64,000 nucleotides of DNA from Geodermatophilus sabuli (GCF_900215145.1 NZ_OBDO01000004.1:186001-250000), one strand, 5' to 3'; positions 38,167 to 47,414 are shown, counted from the stretch's first letter. The notes: a model not told the origin generated them from the letters alone. Numbers and translations: made by a program.

Positions 38167-39558
38167 TCAGACCGGCAGGAAGAACTCGTGCGAGAACGGA
38201 TCCAGCCGGCGCACGTACACCTCACAGACATTGACGTCCTGGTGGAACGACAGCTCCTCGGCGATCTGCCACACCTCCCAGCCGCCCTCGCTGGCGCTGG
38301 TGATGCCGCCCGCCCGCAGCGCCCGAGTGGCCACCCGCGCCTCACCGGGCAGGCCGGCGCGCTCCCACAGGCCCTTGACGACCCGGCGCCCGTTCTGCCG
38401 GGTCATGACCCGCCACTGCCCGCCGTAGCGGGTAGCGAACACCGGCCCAGTGGTCCGCCCGTGCGCCCGGCGCACCACGTGACGGTGGGTGCGCAGCGCA
38501 CAGGCCGGGCACAGCGGATGCGTGCAGGTCAGCGGATCCTCCACATGCTGCACTTCGTAGTCGTGTCCCTCCGGGTGGTTCTTGACCCGGTCGACCCACA
38601 CGCCGTAGCCGTGCGCGGTCTCGTCTACCCGGTCGAGCATGAAGCGGGACAGCTCGTCGTGGCGGCAGGCGGTGAACACCCCGGCCAGCACGTAGGCCCA
38701 GTCGCGCACCCGCCGCTGGTAGTGCTCGTCCACGTTCGCCAGCAGGAAGTGCAGGTCGGACGGCGACAACGCGGCCAGCAGCCCCGCGCCCTGCTGGAGC
38801 AGCCCTGCCCGAGCCGCCGCCTGCGACGTCAGGCGCCGCGACTCCCCCGGGGGCCCGGCCAGCGGGTGGGCCGGGTCGGCGGCCTGGGCGAGCGCCGCCC
38901 GCAGCACCGCGTACTCCACCGGGTGCCGCTGGGCGTCGACGATGACTGCCTCGCCGCCCGGCGGCGAGAGCCGCACCTCGCTGTCGCTGACCGGCATCGC
39001 CGCGGCCGGCAGCCGCTCGGCCCACAGGAGGTCTGGAGCGTCGAACGCGCGGGCCGGCAGGTCGAGCAGCGGCAGCCCGAGCAGGGCGGAGACGACCACC
39101 ACTGCGCGGACGCGGATCACCCGGGGGTCCTGCGGCTGCAGCGTCGCCAGCGCCCTGCCGATGGTGTCGGCCTCCTGCACCCGCAGCGCCGCCACCTTCT
39201 CCTGCTCCGGTGCGGTGGCCGCGTCCCGGCTCAACCGCCGCAGGTACTCGGTGCACCCCTCCAGCACCGGCACGGAAAGGCTCTGTCGCCGGTGCTCGGC
39301 CCGCAGTGCGGCCGGAAACGCCTTGGCGTAGGAGTAGCGCCAGCGCGGATAGTGCGCGTGCAGGAACAGCTGCGCGGTCTCGTCGTCGGCCGGGAACGCG
39401 ACCAGCCCGTTGAGCTCGCACCAGGCGGCAAACCGTGCCGCCCAGCCCCGGTAGTTCTCTTTGGTGCCCTCGGCCAGGTCGCCGGCGGCGGACAGCTCGT
39501 CGCGGACGGCCTCCTCGGCCCGCGCATCGCCGGCCGGCCGCCGGGACGCGGCGCTCAT
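38167..39558 (-). CDS. Tyrosine recombinase-like protein (last gene of overlapping trio)
   Basis: A 463-residue protein. The core-binding region is EGTKENYRGWAARFAAWCEL. Catalytic-like motifs are Arg in FTACRHDELSRFML (about 297), Lys in VDRVKNHPEG, RALRAGG in place of HxxR (about 413), His in LSFHQDVN, and Tyr in CEVYVRR (about 447). The first His of box II is replaced, which weakens activity in known enzymes. A zinc-ribbon-like CTHPLCPACALRTHRH lies between. Its ATG overlaps the stop of the preceding recombinase by four bases. Probably acts in a complex with the 524-residue partner. Confidence 0.72.
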   Translation of the reverse strand: MSAASRRPAGDARAEEAVRDELSAAGDLAEGTKENYRGWAARFAAWCELNGLVAFPADDETAQLFLHAHYPRWRYSYAKAFPAALRAEHRRQSLSVPVLEGCTEYLRRLSRDAATAPEQEKVAALRVQEADTIGRALATLQPQDPRVIRVRAVVVVSALLGLPLLDLPARAFDAPDLLWAERLPAAAMPVSDSEVRLSPPGGEAVIVDAQRHPVEYAVLRAALAQAADPAHPLAGPPGESRRLTSQAAARAGLLQQGAGLLAALSPSDLHFLLANVDEHYQRRVRDWAYVLAGVFTACRHDELSRFMLDRVDETAHGYGVWVDRVKNHPEGHDYEVQHVEDPLTCTHPLCPACALRTHRHVVRRAHGRTTGPVFATRYGGQWRVMTRQNGRRVVKGLWERAGLPGEARVATRALRAGGITSASEGGWEVWQIAEELSFHQDVNVCEVYVRRLDPFSHEFFLPV

Positions 39559-41129
39559 GCCGCACCTGCTGCAGCTGCCGCCCGGGCCAGCGCTAGCGGC
39601 GCCGGACGCGAGGCGGCTGCCCGACTCAGCACGTAGCCGACCGCGGTGTTGACCTTCTTCTGCCGCATCACCCGGCGCAGCTGATCGGCCGTGGCCTTGC
39701 CGTCGGCCGCGGTGACCGCGAACCCGGTGCGGGTCGAGTGCAGGGTGAACCCGGACAGCCCGGCGCGCGCCTGCAGCGCGGCGAAGTGCCGCCACATCCA
39801 GTTGTAGGTCACCGCCTCGAAGGTGAGGTTCGCCCCCCGCGGACAGCGGACCACCAGCGGCAGTTCATCGGCGGCGACCGTGCCCGCCGCGGCCGCGTCG
39901 AGGACCGCCAACCAGTCGTCGAGTGCGGCGACGGCGTCCAGCCGCGGATCCTGCGCCGGCCGGACACCGAGGACCACGGCGGCGTGGGTGCCCTTCGCCG
40001 ACTCGATCGTCAGCCGATAGCCCTTCTCGTTCCGTTGCAGGGCGCCGCGCCGGCGGCGACGCAGGTCGTCGCTGCGCAGCCCGCGGTGCCAGGACAGCAG
40101 CAGCCCGGCGCGCTGCTGCAGCAGCATCAGCCCGTCGGTCGAGGTGCTCAATGCCAGGCCACGGCGCAGACCGGCGAGCAGTGCGGCGTCGGCGGCTACA
40201 GGCTCGCGGACGATGATCTTGCCGTCGCAGATCCCGATCGGCCAGCAGCCGCGGCCGCTGCGGGCCCGGGTCTCCGCCACCCTGCGCGCCCAGGTCTGCT
40301 GGGCTAGGGGCTCCGCGGCCGTCCGTACCCGGTACCCCGCGCCCGCGGGCTCGTCGGCGGGCTGGACCCCGAAGAGGTATGGAGCACCAGCCGGGATCAG
40401 GTCGGCGCAGGCCCACAGCGCGCAGAACAGGCAGTCGACGCCGCATCCGGCGTCACCGGCGCAGTCGACGGTGAAGGTGCGGCCGGCACAGGTGAAGCTG
40501 GCCCGCGTGGGCGAGATGAGCTCCAGCGCCGTCGGCGGGACCACCGCCAGCTGCGACAGCGGCACATCCCAGCAGACGGCGGAGAGCAGCAGCGCCCGCT
40601 CCGCCAGGCCGGTCGGCGTCCACGACGGTTCGACCGCCACCAGGGCGCGGACGTCGTCGGGTGACAGCGGTGGCGCTTTCCGGACCCGGTGGCCGGCCAG
40701 CGCCCGACGCAGGCCGCGGCGCACGGTCTGCGCCCACGGGTCATCGGTCGGACTGGCCGCGCGACGCGATCGGTGCTGCCAGACGATCGCGGCCCACGTC
40801 TGATCCACGGTGCTCATCGACAGCGGTTCGGGTGCGCCCGCGCCGTCGTCCTCGGCCGCCGGCTCTCCGACGGCCCCGGTCCGCGCGGTGCCATGCAGGG
40901 CAGCGGCGAGCCACGCCCCCAACACCTGCGGCGGCATCGGAAACGACGGCAGGCCCCGACGCCGGCACCAGGCCTCGACAGCCCGCAGGCACCACTCATA
41001 GCTCTTGACGCTGGAGGGGGCCAGCCTGGGGCCGGCCATGTACTGCGTCAACCGCTCGCTCAAAGCCACCAGGTCGGCCCGCTCCGGCACATAGACGTGC
41101 GCCGGCCGCCAGCCGGGCCGCTTGGTCAC
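39555..41129 (-). CDS. Tyrosine recombinase-like protein (middle gene of overlapping trio)
   Basis: A 524-residue protein. The N-terminal core-binding region has PSSVKSYEWCLRAVEAWCRR. Catalytic-like residues are Arg in SWHRGLRSDDLRR (about 348), Lys in ESAKGTH, HxxR in FTLHSTRTGFAV (about 464), and Tyr in VNTAVGYVLS (about 497), so the active site looks complete. A cysteine cluster (CAGDAGCGVDCLFCALWAC) in the middle may bind zinc. GTG at 41129 overlaps the upstream small gene's stop by four bases (GTGA), and its own stop overlaps the next gene, so all three are translationally coupled. Confidence 0.75.
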   Translation of the reverse strand: MTKRPGWRPAHVYVPERADLVALSERLTQYMAGPRLAPSSVKSYEWCLRAVEAWCRRRGLPSFPMPPQVLGAWLAAALHGTARTGAVGEPAAEDDGAGAPEPLSMSTVDQTWAAIVWQHRSRRAASPTDDPWAQTVRRGLRRALAGHRVRKAPPLSPDDVRALVAVEPSWTPTGLAERALLLSAVCWDVPLSQLAVVPPTALELISPTRASFTCAGRTFTVDCAGDAGCGVDCLFCALWACADLIPAGAPYLFGVQPADEPAGAGYRVRTAAEPLAQQTWARRVAETRARSGRGCWPIGICDGKIIVREPVAADAALLAGLRRGLALSTSTDGLMLLQQRAGLLLSWHRGLRSDDLRRRRRGALQRNEKGYRLTIESAKGTHAAVVLGVRPAQDPRLDAVAALDDWLAVLDAAAAGTVAADELPLVVRCPRGANLTFEAVTYNWMWRHFAALQARAGLSGFTLHSTRTGFAVTAADGKATADQLRRVMRQKKVNTAVGYVLSRAAASRPAPLALARAAAAAGAA

Positions 41130-41389
41130 CGCCCGCTCCCGGCAGCCAGATCCCGAAGGCGCTGCAGCTGCCGGACCGTCAGCGGGGGGTGCCGGTCGGC
41201 GGCGTACAGATCCACCGAGTCCTGGTCGGGCGGCAGATCCATGGCCCAGCACCAGTCACCGAACTCGGCCCACGCCGCACCGCCCCGGCGCTCGTCGGTG
41301 GCGCGCTGGTCACCCAGGTTGGCCAGCAGTTCCAGAATCTCGGCCTCGGCAGCCCCATCCGGCGCTGGGCGGTGCTTCTCCTCGTTCAT
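41126..41389 (-). CDS. Small protein leading the recombinase operon
   Basis: An 87-residue acidic protein (MNEEKHRPAPDGAAEAEILE, then WAEFGDWCWAMDLPPDQ and RQLQRLRDLAAG). It overlaps the middle recombinase gene by four bases and is the first gene of the trio. Small accessory proteins precede or follow recombinases in Tn554-type TnpABC systems, so a role as a recombination cofactor is plausible, but no sequence relation is claimed. The ATG at 41389 is the first in frame with the coupled stop; the frame stays open upstream. Confidence 0.6.
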   Translation of the reverse strand: MNEEKHRPAPDGAAEAEILELLANLGDQRATDERRGGAAWAEFGDWCWAMDLPPDQDSVDLYAADRHPPLTVRQLQRLRDLAAGSGR

Positions 41390-41924
41390 GCCCGGCGACC
41401 GTCCGCAGCCAGCCGGCCGGTGCACGGGTCTTGCCAACGACGACCGTGGGCGCTTCAGGAACACGCACCCGACGCCCCGGGGTCCTCGGGCGGTCCGCCT
41501 CGGGCGGGCGACAGTGGCACCACCACGACGGCGCCGGCGAGGGGCCGGCGGCCCCGGCGGGCCACTCGCGGGCGGCCTCCCCAGCGGCGCGGTCGCCAGC
41601 AGGTAAGACCGACCGGTCAGCGCGGCTGTCGGGTCACCGGCCGTGCATCGCGACGGCGAATGCCGCCGCAGCGGCAGTTGCAAGGGGCGGCGGGTGACGT
41701 TGCCCCGCTCTTACGGCCGGAAGACGGCCGCCAAGGCCGCTCAAGCGACGGCGGGCGGGGAAGAGCTCTTCGGCGGACACGGGGTGACCGTCAGCGGACG
41801 GCTCCCCCACCGAGCGTCCCCCTGGAGGCGAGACGCTCCAACCGGAATCCACGTCCCTCCGCGGTCGGCGAGTGCCAGCCGTGCGCCCCGGATGAGGGGT
41901 GTCCACAACGTCGGTGCGCGCGGA
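41390..41924. other. 535-base gap without a supported gene
   Basis: Frames in this stretch are arginine- and proline-rich shadows without ribosome sites. It should contain the promoter of the recombinase operon and may contain the end of a mobile element, but I could not find inverted or direct repeats by eye. Confidence 0.45.
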
Positions 41925-42590
41925 TCAGTCGAACCAGAGCCCGGCGACCTCGGCGTCGGCCGGTAGCGGCCCGGCGAGCAGGTCGGTGCCCACGCCCGTC
42001 CACACCGGCTCCCGGGCGGTCCACGAAGACCACGCCTCCGCGACAGCCGACTCAAGCGCGCCCGGCTGATCATCAGCAGCCGGGAACGCGGCGCCGATCC
42101 GCGCGGCCAGCTCCCGTGCGGCGGCCCTACCGACCTGAACCCCGTCGAAGCGGACGTACTCCCGTCCGAACACCACCGCCCCGGTCAACAGGCCGTCAAC
42201 GTCAGTTGCCAGCGCAACCAGCCACGACATGGGCGGAGCGGCGCCCAGCCGAGCGCTGCACAGATCTGCAGGAAGGCGCCCAAGCGCGGTCGCAGCAACG
42301 TGCGGTGGCACGTGCAGCAGCCGGCCAGCCTGCGTGAGGTCCGGATCCGCGAAGGGGGCCAGCAGATCGGCCAGTGAGATCCCCGGCGACACACGATCCT
42401 CCCCGGCCGGCTCCGAGTCAGAACCGGACTCCATCGCACGTTGCCGCCTGCGCTCCCGCTCCATGTCCTCCCGCTTGCGGCGCTTGCTCGCGTTCGAGCG
42501 GCAGGTGGAGCCGCAGTACAGCTTCATCCGGCCCCGTGGCCGGGAGTCCAGCCACGCGTTGCACTCCCGGCAGCGGCCCTCCGACGGCAT
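41925..42590 (-). CDS. Zinc-finger-like hypothetical protein
   Basis: A 221-residue protein. The N-terminus has CRECNAWLDSRPRGR, then YCGSTCRSNASKRRKRE, a four-cysteine finger followed by a basic helix, similar in style to small treble-clef or CGNR-type DNA-binding fingers. A highly charged linker follows, then a domain of unknown type (SLADLLAPFADPDLTQAGRL and a C-terminal WTGVGTDLLAGPLPADAEV). It may be a regulator. The ATG at 42590 starts just before the finger. No family is certain. Confidence 0.55.
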   Translation of the reverse strand: MPSEGRCRECNAWLDSRPRGRMKLYCGSTCRSNASKRRKREDMERERRRQRAMESGSDSEPAGEDRVSPGISLADLLAPFADPDLTQAGRLLHVPPHVAATALGRLPADLCSARLGAAPPMSWLVALATDVDGLLTGAVVFGREYVRFDGVQVGRAAARELAARIGAAFPAADDQPGALESAVAEAWSSWTAREPVWTGVGTDLLAGPLPADAEVAGLWFD

Positions 42591-43011
42591 GCGACACCGT
42601 ACGGCGCGGCGCTCGTACCTGGCGTCCGCCGACCCCCGCCCGACAAGTCGGTGAAGTCAACGCGCCCAGGGAAGGCGGGAGTCCCCCGCGTCGGGGGCCG
42701 CGGCGCAACGTCCTACACCCGTCGTCGCCATTCCCTGGACGTCAGTCAACGGAGGACTACGGCTCAATCACCGCGTCCGCCGACGCCGACGCGGAGCGGC
42801 ACACCAGTAGGCACAGCCAAGCGGCACGCACCTCCACGCAGGGCAACGGAAGGACAGCCCCGCGCCGACCGCCCCAGCACCACCTCTCCCCCGCACCCAC
42901 CGCACACCTCACCGATCCGCGATCCCCGCCTCCGATCCGCCACACCGATCCGTGTCCGAGGCGCAACAGACGATGCCGCAGTCGATCTTGGTCGCCCCAC
43001 CGGAGGTGTGC
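42591..43011. other. 421-base gap between divergent genes
   Basis: Contains the promoters of the zinc-finger gene and the 43012 gene. The frames seen here are shadows; an in-frame GTG at 42952 could extend the downstream gene by 20 residues. No repeat or RNA was recognised. Confidence 0.4.
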
Positions 43012-44040
43012 ATGTCCTCACCCGTGTCCTCACCCGCCCGCCCCGTCGTGCGTCCCCTAGGGCCGGTGCAGCTGCTCCACGGCATCCCCGTCCAGCCCGT
43101 CCGCATCAGCCTGCTCGACGGCTGCGAGCTGACGATCGCCGCCGCCCCGGCCAGCACCGCCATGCGGCTGGCCGCCGTCAGGAACACGCTGCTGTACAAC
43201 TTCGTCGGCACCGGCATCCACAACCTGATCACCGACTACACCGGAATCAGCGAGCAAATCAGCGGCCAGCGGGTCCTCACCTCGCTCCGCCAGCGGATCC
43301 CCCAGATGCGCCCCGCTGCCCTCAGCACCCTCACCCGGCCCCGCCCGTACGACCTGGACTTCCTCTTGCACCTCGAGGCGACCACCCTGCGCTACCGCAC
43401 CATGCGGGTCCGCGCCCTCAACAGCCGCACCAGCGCCGTCGACGCCACCAGCCGCCTCACCCGGGCCGAACGCGCCCTCGCCGACGCCCTCGCCCGCCAG
43501 ATCGCTGACGCCATCAGCGTGTACGGCCACGACAGCCGCCACAACGCCGCCGCCTGGCGGCTGAAGAACGCCCGGGATCACGCCGCCGCGCTCATCCACC
43601 GCCTCGGCGGCCGCGCCATCGACAGCTATCAAGTCGTCGCCATGCTCGCCGCCGCCGGCGCCCGGCAGAGGGCCCTCCAGCAGGACTACGTCACCCGCCG
43701 CGACCTCATCCAGCGGGAGACCGACGATCCCGGCAACATCCGCGTGAACAACCTCAAGCACGACGGGCTCGCGGTGTTCTACCCGGCCGGCGTCATCACC
43801 CCCGCGCAGGCCCTCGCGGACTACGCCACCCAGCGCGCGGCCAAGCCCCGGGGCCGCCTGCCCATCCCCACCCCCGCCACCACCACCTGGTGCAGGTGCC
43901 CGTACTGCAGCCCCACCACGACCTTCACGCCCATCAGCCGAGCTGCCATCGCTGCCGCCATACAGGCCACCCCCACTCCCCCGTCAGGCGCCGCCACGGC
44001 GCCACACCCGCCGGCCACCGCCGCCAGCGGCCACCCGTAA
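43012..44040 (+). CDS. Hypothetical protein
   Basis: A 342-residue protein not recognised. The middle is helical with many arginines (LTRAERALADALARQIADAI, NAAAWRLKNARDHAAALIHR) and contains ITDYTGISEQISGQRVLTSL. Near the C-terminus a CRCPYCSP motif could bind zinc, and the last 40 residues are Ala/Pro-rich. I chose ATG 43012 because a GGAGG site lies seven bases upstream. A hairpin follows its stop. DNA binding is possible but unproven. Confidence 0.6.
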   Translation: MSSPVSSPARPVVRPLGPVQLLHGIPVQPVRISLLDGCELTIAAAPASTAMRLAAVRNTLLYNFVGTGIHNLITDYTGISEQISGQRVLTSLRQRIPQMRPAALSTLTRPRPYDLDFLLHLEATTLRYRTMRVRALNSRTSAVDATSRLTRAERALADALARQIADAISVYGHDSRHNAAAWRLKNARDHAAALIHRLGGRAIDSYQVVAMLAAAGARQRALQQDYVTRRDLIQRETDDPGNIRVNNLKHDGLAVFYPAGVITPAQALADYATQRAAKPRGRLPIPTPATTTWCRCPYCSPTTTFTPISRAAIAAAIQATPTPPSGAATAPHPPATAASGHP

Positions 44041-44056
44041 CCACCCCCGAGCCCAC

Positions 44057-44080
44057 CGGCACCGGCAGACCGGTGCCGGC
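44057..44080 (+). terminator. Terminator hairpin
   Basis: CCGGCACCGG and its complement flank a CAGA loop 16 bases after the stop of the 43012 gene. Confidence 0.7.
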
Positions 44081-44229
44081 CGGGCCACCCGCCCTCAGCG
44101 CCTGCCCACCGAACAACTGATCAGGCCGACGACATCGGCCGGATGCATGCGGGTGGCCCGACCCAACATGCAGGGGCCGCGCCGCAGCCTCCGCCACAAG
44201 GCGCCAGAGGGACGAGGGCGCAGGGACGA

Positions 44230-44263
44230 CTGTGGGCCCGCACCAGCCGGTGCGGGCCCACAG
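44230..44263 (-). terminator. Terminator hairpin of the sigma-factor gene
   Basis: A perfect 15-base stem (CTGTGGGCCCGCACC and complement) with an AGCC loop, nine bases past the sigma-factor stop on the minus strand. Confidence 0.8.
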
Positions 44264-44272
44264 TGGCGATGA

Positions 44273-45394
44273 TCAGCGCGAGGTCCGGCGCGCGGCCCGA
44301 GCGCCGTGCGTGCGAATGAACAGCCGGTTGAGCGCCTTTCCCTCGATCTGCCGGACGACCTCCCTCGACAGCTTCAGCTGCCGGCCGATGCTGGCCAGGC
44401 ACTGCTCCGGCTCCCCGTCGAGCCCGAACCGGCGGACGACGACGAAGTGTGCCCGCGCATCCAGCTCGGCCAGCCACGGGTCGAACACCGAGGAGCGGTG
44501 CAGCGCGTCGGCGACCTCGTCCTCCACGGACATCTCCTCGTCGACCAGCACGTCCTCGGCACCGCGGCCACCCTCGCCGACGAACGTCTCCAGGCTCTGC
44601 ACCTGCGCCGGCCGCAGCACCCGCTCGACCTGGCCCGGCGTCACGTCAGCGACGCACTTCGCCGCGACGTCCGCGAAGGCCGGCTCCTGCTGCCCGGCGC
44701 CGGTCAAGGCCTCGCGAGCAGCCAGAACCGCCGGACGGTTCAGGAACTCCTTCCAGCTCATCGTCGGGAACTGCAGTGCGCGGACCGCGTTCAGCACCGC
44801 GCCGCGCATCGGCTTGAACGCCCACTGCCCGAACCGGCCGCGCGCCGCGTCGAAGGTCATGACCGCCCGCGCCAGCCCCTCCGCGGCAGCCGCCCGCACA
44901 TCCTCCAGATCCTCCGGCGACATCGGCGGCGCGAACCGGCGCACCATGTCGTCGACCCGCCAGGCGTTCACCCGGACAGCCAGATCGTTCAGCGCCTCCA
45001 CCTCCCGCTCCGCCTGCCGGCCGCCCCCTGCGGGAGACGCCGCACCGAGTGGGAGCTCCTGGACCTGGGACTCGAGCGCGGTCCGGCGGGCGCACAGCAC
45101 GGCGGTGACCTCGTCGGAGAAGTCGGCGGCGAGCAGCACCCCCGCCCGGCGGGCGGCGCAGGTGTACGGCCCACGGACCGCCTCCAGCTCTGCCAGTGCG
45201 GCACCGACGTCGAACAGGTTCAGGTCGTCGAGCACTGCCGGAAGGTCGAAGTCCGCGAGCTCCCGGCCGTCGCCCGCGCAGTTGGGCGCGGTCGCGGACG
45301 AGAACTCGTCGCCGGTCCCCTCGCTGGCACGATCAGCGGCGGAGACGGGACTTCCCAGCGGGATGGCGAGGTACGCGGCAGACGGGCAGGTCAT
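44273..45394 (-). CDS. Divergent sigma-70 family RNA polymerase sigma factor
   Basis: A 373-residue protein. Region 2-like sequence is TFDAARGRFGQWAFKPMRGAVLNAVR, and region 4 is clear: LDARAHFVVVRRFGLDGEP, then SIGRQLKLSREVVRQIEGKALNRLF, which matches the -35-binding helix-turn-helix of primary-type sigma factors. The first 110 residues (DLPAVLDDLNLFDVGAALAEL ...) are an unknown N-terminal part. It is too divergent for the housekeeping sigma and lacks the strict region 2.4 pattern. ATG 45394 has GGAG nine bases upstream. A sigma factor inside accessory DNA could direct island genes to a private promoter; target promoters are not identified. Confidence 0.8.
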   Translation of the reverse strand: MTCPSAAYLAIPLGSPVSAADRASEGTGDEFSSATAPNCAGDGRELADFDLPAVLDDLNLFDVGAALAELEAVRGPYTCAARRAGVLLAADFSDEVTAVLCARRTALESQVQELPLGAASPAGGGRQAEREVEALNDLAVRVNAWRVDDMVRRFAPPMSPEDLEDVRAAAAEGLARAVMTFDAARGRFGQWAFKPMRGAVLNAVRALQFPTMSWKEFLNRPAVLAAREALTGAGQQEPAFADVAAKCVADVTPGQVERVLRPAQVQSLETFVGEGGRGAEDVLVDEEMSVEDEVADALHRSSVFDPWLAELDARAHFVVVRRFGLDGEPEQCLASIGRQLKLSREVVRQIEGKALNRLFIRTHGARAARRTSR

Positions 45395-45523
45395 GGCAGA
45401 ACTCCAGGGGTTGCGGTGGCATCGCTTTGACATCCAGAAGCCTGCCGACGACCCGCCCGGCGCCGCGTCGGCCACAAACCCGGTTTTCCGCCTCCCCTCA
45501 ACGGCCTCCCGCGCCCGCGACGG

Positions 45524-45565
45524 CGGGAGGCGCGTGTAGGGCGAACGCCCTACACGCGCCTCCCG
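45524..45565. terminator. Long perfect palindrome (19-bp stem)
   Basis: CGGGAGGCGCGTGTAGGGC, loop GAAC, then the exact complement. It lies downstream of the small minus-strand gene and 130 bases upstream of the sigma-factor start, so it is probably that small gene's terminator; it could also attenuate sigma-factor transcription. Confidence 0.75.
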
Positions 45566-45699
45566 TTCAGGACCGGTCAACCGGCGACCCCGCGTTGGGA
45601 CGGCCGGCCGGGGAACAGCGCGGCCAAGCCCCGACGCAGTCCGGACGGAACAGCGACAGCGGGCGACAGGACGTCAGCCGACCCGAGCCGTCAACTCCC

Positions 45700-45942
45700 T
45701 CATGCCGACTCGGAGATCGACGTCGGCGTCGGCCGCACCAGCGCCGAAGCGCTCCCCCCGGCAACCAGGGGCAGCTCGACCGGCATCAGCCACAGCCGCT
45801 CCCTCGGGTAAGGCGGTCCCGGCAGACGGCCCTTCATGTCCTCCAGCCGCGCGCGGGCCGCCGCCTCCGTGCGGAAGGGACCCACGACGCCGAGCACGTC
45901 TTCCCCACCGACCCAGTCGTCCTGCCTGACCACAACCCACAT
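45700..45942 (-). CDS. Small hypothetical protein
   Basis: An 80-residue protein: MWVVVRQDDWVGGEDVLGVV, then GPFRTEAAARARLEDMKGRL and LWLMPVELPLV. The compact beta-alpha-beta pattern with an FRTEAAARA helix recalls SPOR-like or DUF7489-style small domains, but no family is assigned. The ATG at 45942 has a strong AGGAGGAG site. A long hairpin closes the gene before the sigma-factor gene. Confidence 0.6.
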   Translation of the reverse strand: MWVVVRQDDWVGGEDVLGVVGPFRTEAAARARLEDMKGRLPGPPYPRERLWLMPVELPLVAGGSASALVRPTPTSISESA

Positions 45943-46128
45943 CGCTCCTCCTCGTGTCCCCGGCGTTCGCCGACAAACGAGGACCGTTCCGGGAACCGGA
46001 GCTAGGGCAGTCGGCTGAAGCAACGATGAGCACAGGCCCCGAGCGGGTGACCGCCACGCGGCCCATTGCGCAAGGCGGACAGCCGCGCACCGTCCCCACT
46101 CGCCAACCCACACCCGAGCGGAGGACAC

Positions 46129-46539
46129 ATGAAGCTCAACGAGATGGACCTCAGCACGCTGGCCGCGGTCAAGGCCGGCCTGACCCGAGACCACAAGGAC
46201 GGAACGATGCTCTGCGACGACGCAGAGACCATCTTCTTCTTCACCTGCGAGGTCGCGCCCGACCACTGGCTCTACGTCGAGCTGCAGACCGAGCCCATCA
46301 TCAGCATCAGCACCGGCATCTTCCGGCGCCCCACCGACTACATGCGGCGCATGATCCGGGCCGAGTACGCCGGCCTGCGCATCCACCGCGACCGACAGCA
46401 CCTCGCCGGTGAGAGCGGCGACTTCGTCGACGACCTGGACGCCGACGAGCGAGCGGCCCACCAGGCCGAGATGGCGGAGTACTGGCGGCGAGATGACGCC
46501 ATCGCCGAGCAGTACGGGCCCTTCCACAGCATCAGCTAG
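46129..46539 (+). CDS. Hypothetical protein
   Basis: A 136-residue acidic protein (MKLNEMDLSTLAAVKAGLTR, ETIFFFTCEVAPDHWLYVEL, then a charged helical tail QAEMAEYWRRDDAIAEQ). ATG 46129 follows GCGGAGGAC, a good ribosome site. No family is recognised. Confidence 0.6.
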   Translation: MKLNEMDLSTLAAVKAGLTRDHKDGTMLCDDAETIFFFTCEVAPDHWLYVELQTEPIISISTGIFRRPTDYMRRMIRAEYAGLRIHRDRQHLAGESGDFVDDLDADERAAHQAEMAEYWRRDDAIAEQYGPFHSIS

Positions 46540-46783
46540 CCGATAGACGTCCGGCATCAACGCCAGACAGCAGATGACGTGGGTCGTCGACCTGCCGTGG
46601 CACCCGGCCGGACCCGTTCCCGGGAGCCCCAGCAGGCGCGGCTCCGCCCGCCGACCGAGCCGGGATTCTCAGACATCAGGGCTGGACGGGAACGGCGCCA
46701 GCATGCAGGACCGTCCCAGTCGCCCGGACACAGCCGGTCCTGCCCCCTAGAACACCGACCCGGACGCCTACCCACCGAAGTCC

Positions 46784-46822
46784 AACTGCCGTCCCCTCAG
46801 CTACGCGGAGGGGACGGCAGTT
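46784..46822 (-). terminator. Terminator hairpin
   Basis: A 15-base stem (AACTGCCGTCCCCTC and complement) with a 9-base loop, located at the end of the broken minus-strand gene that starts at 47399. Confidence 0.7.
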
Positions 46823-47399
46823 CCATGCCGCCCTCCGGTCGTGCCAGCGCGCGGGCAGCACTCGCGACAACCTGCGCAGCAGTACCTCGCGCGGCAGGCA
46901 GCGGAGGGCCGAGAACACCCCGTCGGTGAGCGTCTCCTCCAACCGGTCCTTGACGAATGTCTGTTCGTCGGCCGCCACCAAGCTGCAGCTGACCACGACG
47001 GCGGCTCGACCAGCGAGCTGCACCAAAGGCGCGCATGGACCAGCTGGCGCAGCTCAAGCGGGACCCGTTCTCCCCGCCTGGCGACCGCAGCGGCCCCATG
47101 CGGGACCTCGGGCCCTGACCCACCGAAGCCCCGACGGCAGACTGAAGGCCTTCCCCGAACGACGGCCGGGCGAGTGCCTGGACCGCGTCCTCCAGGGCGG
47201 CGGGCAGCGTCCGGCGCGACAGGACGACGCCCTGGCCGGCGGTGTGCGCGACGAGGTCGGCGGCCAAGCCCAGCCACGCTCGCGTCGCCCGGGACGGGGT
47301 CGTGTCCACCTGCGGACGACGCGACGGTGCGCGCAGTCGGGTCACCGCAGGCAGCTCCAGCCTGCCGGTAGGCACCCCCACTGCCCTCGTGGCCTGCAT
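46797..47399 (-). pseudogene. SOS-box-controlled gene with broken reading frame
   Basis: From ATG 47399 the frame reads MQATRAVGVPTGRLELPAV and LAADLVAHTAGQGVVLSRRT, LEDAVQALARP, then loses protein character near 47100. Coding-like sequence resumes in other minus frames: RRGERVPLELRQLVHARL and, from 47026, VQLAGRAAVVVSCSLVAADE and TFVKDRLEETLTDGVFSALR. This suggests one protein of about 190 residues split by two frameshifts, although two or three small genes cannot be excluded. No family is recognised. A SOS box lies 16 bases before the start and a terminator at the end, so it was a complete transcription unit. Confidence 0.4.
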
Positions 47400-47414
47400 C
47401 TTCGTCTCCGTGTT

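Noticed and set aside
41643..41966. 107-residue plus-strand frame in the gap before the zinc-finger gene
   Set aside because: Arginine-rich, no ribosome site, overlaps the opposite gene end; looks like a chance frame.
45524..45565. Palindrome as CRISPR repeat or origin
   Set aside because: Only one copy, no spacer array and no iterons or replication gene nearby.
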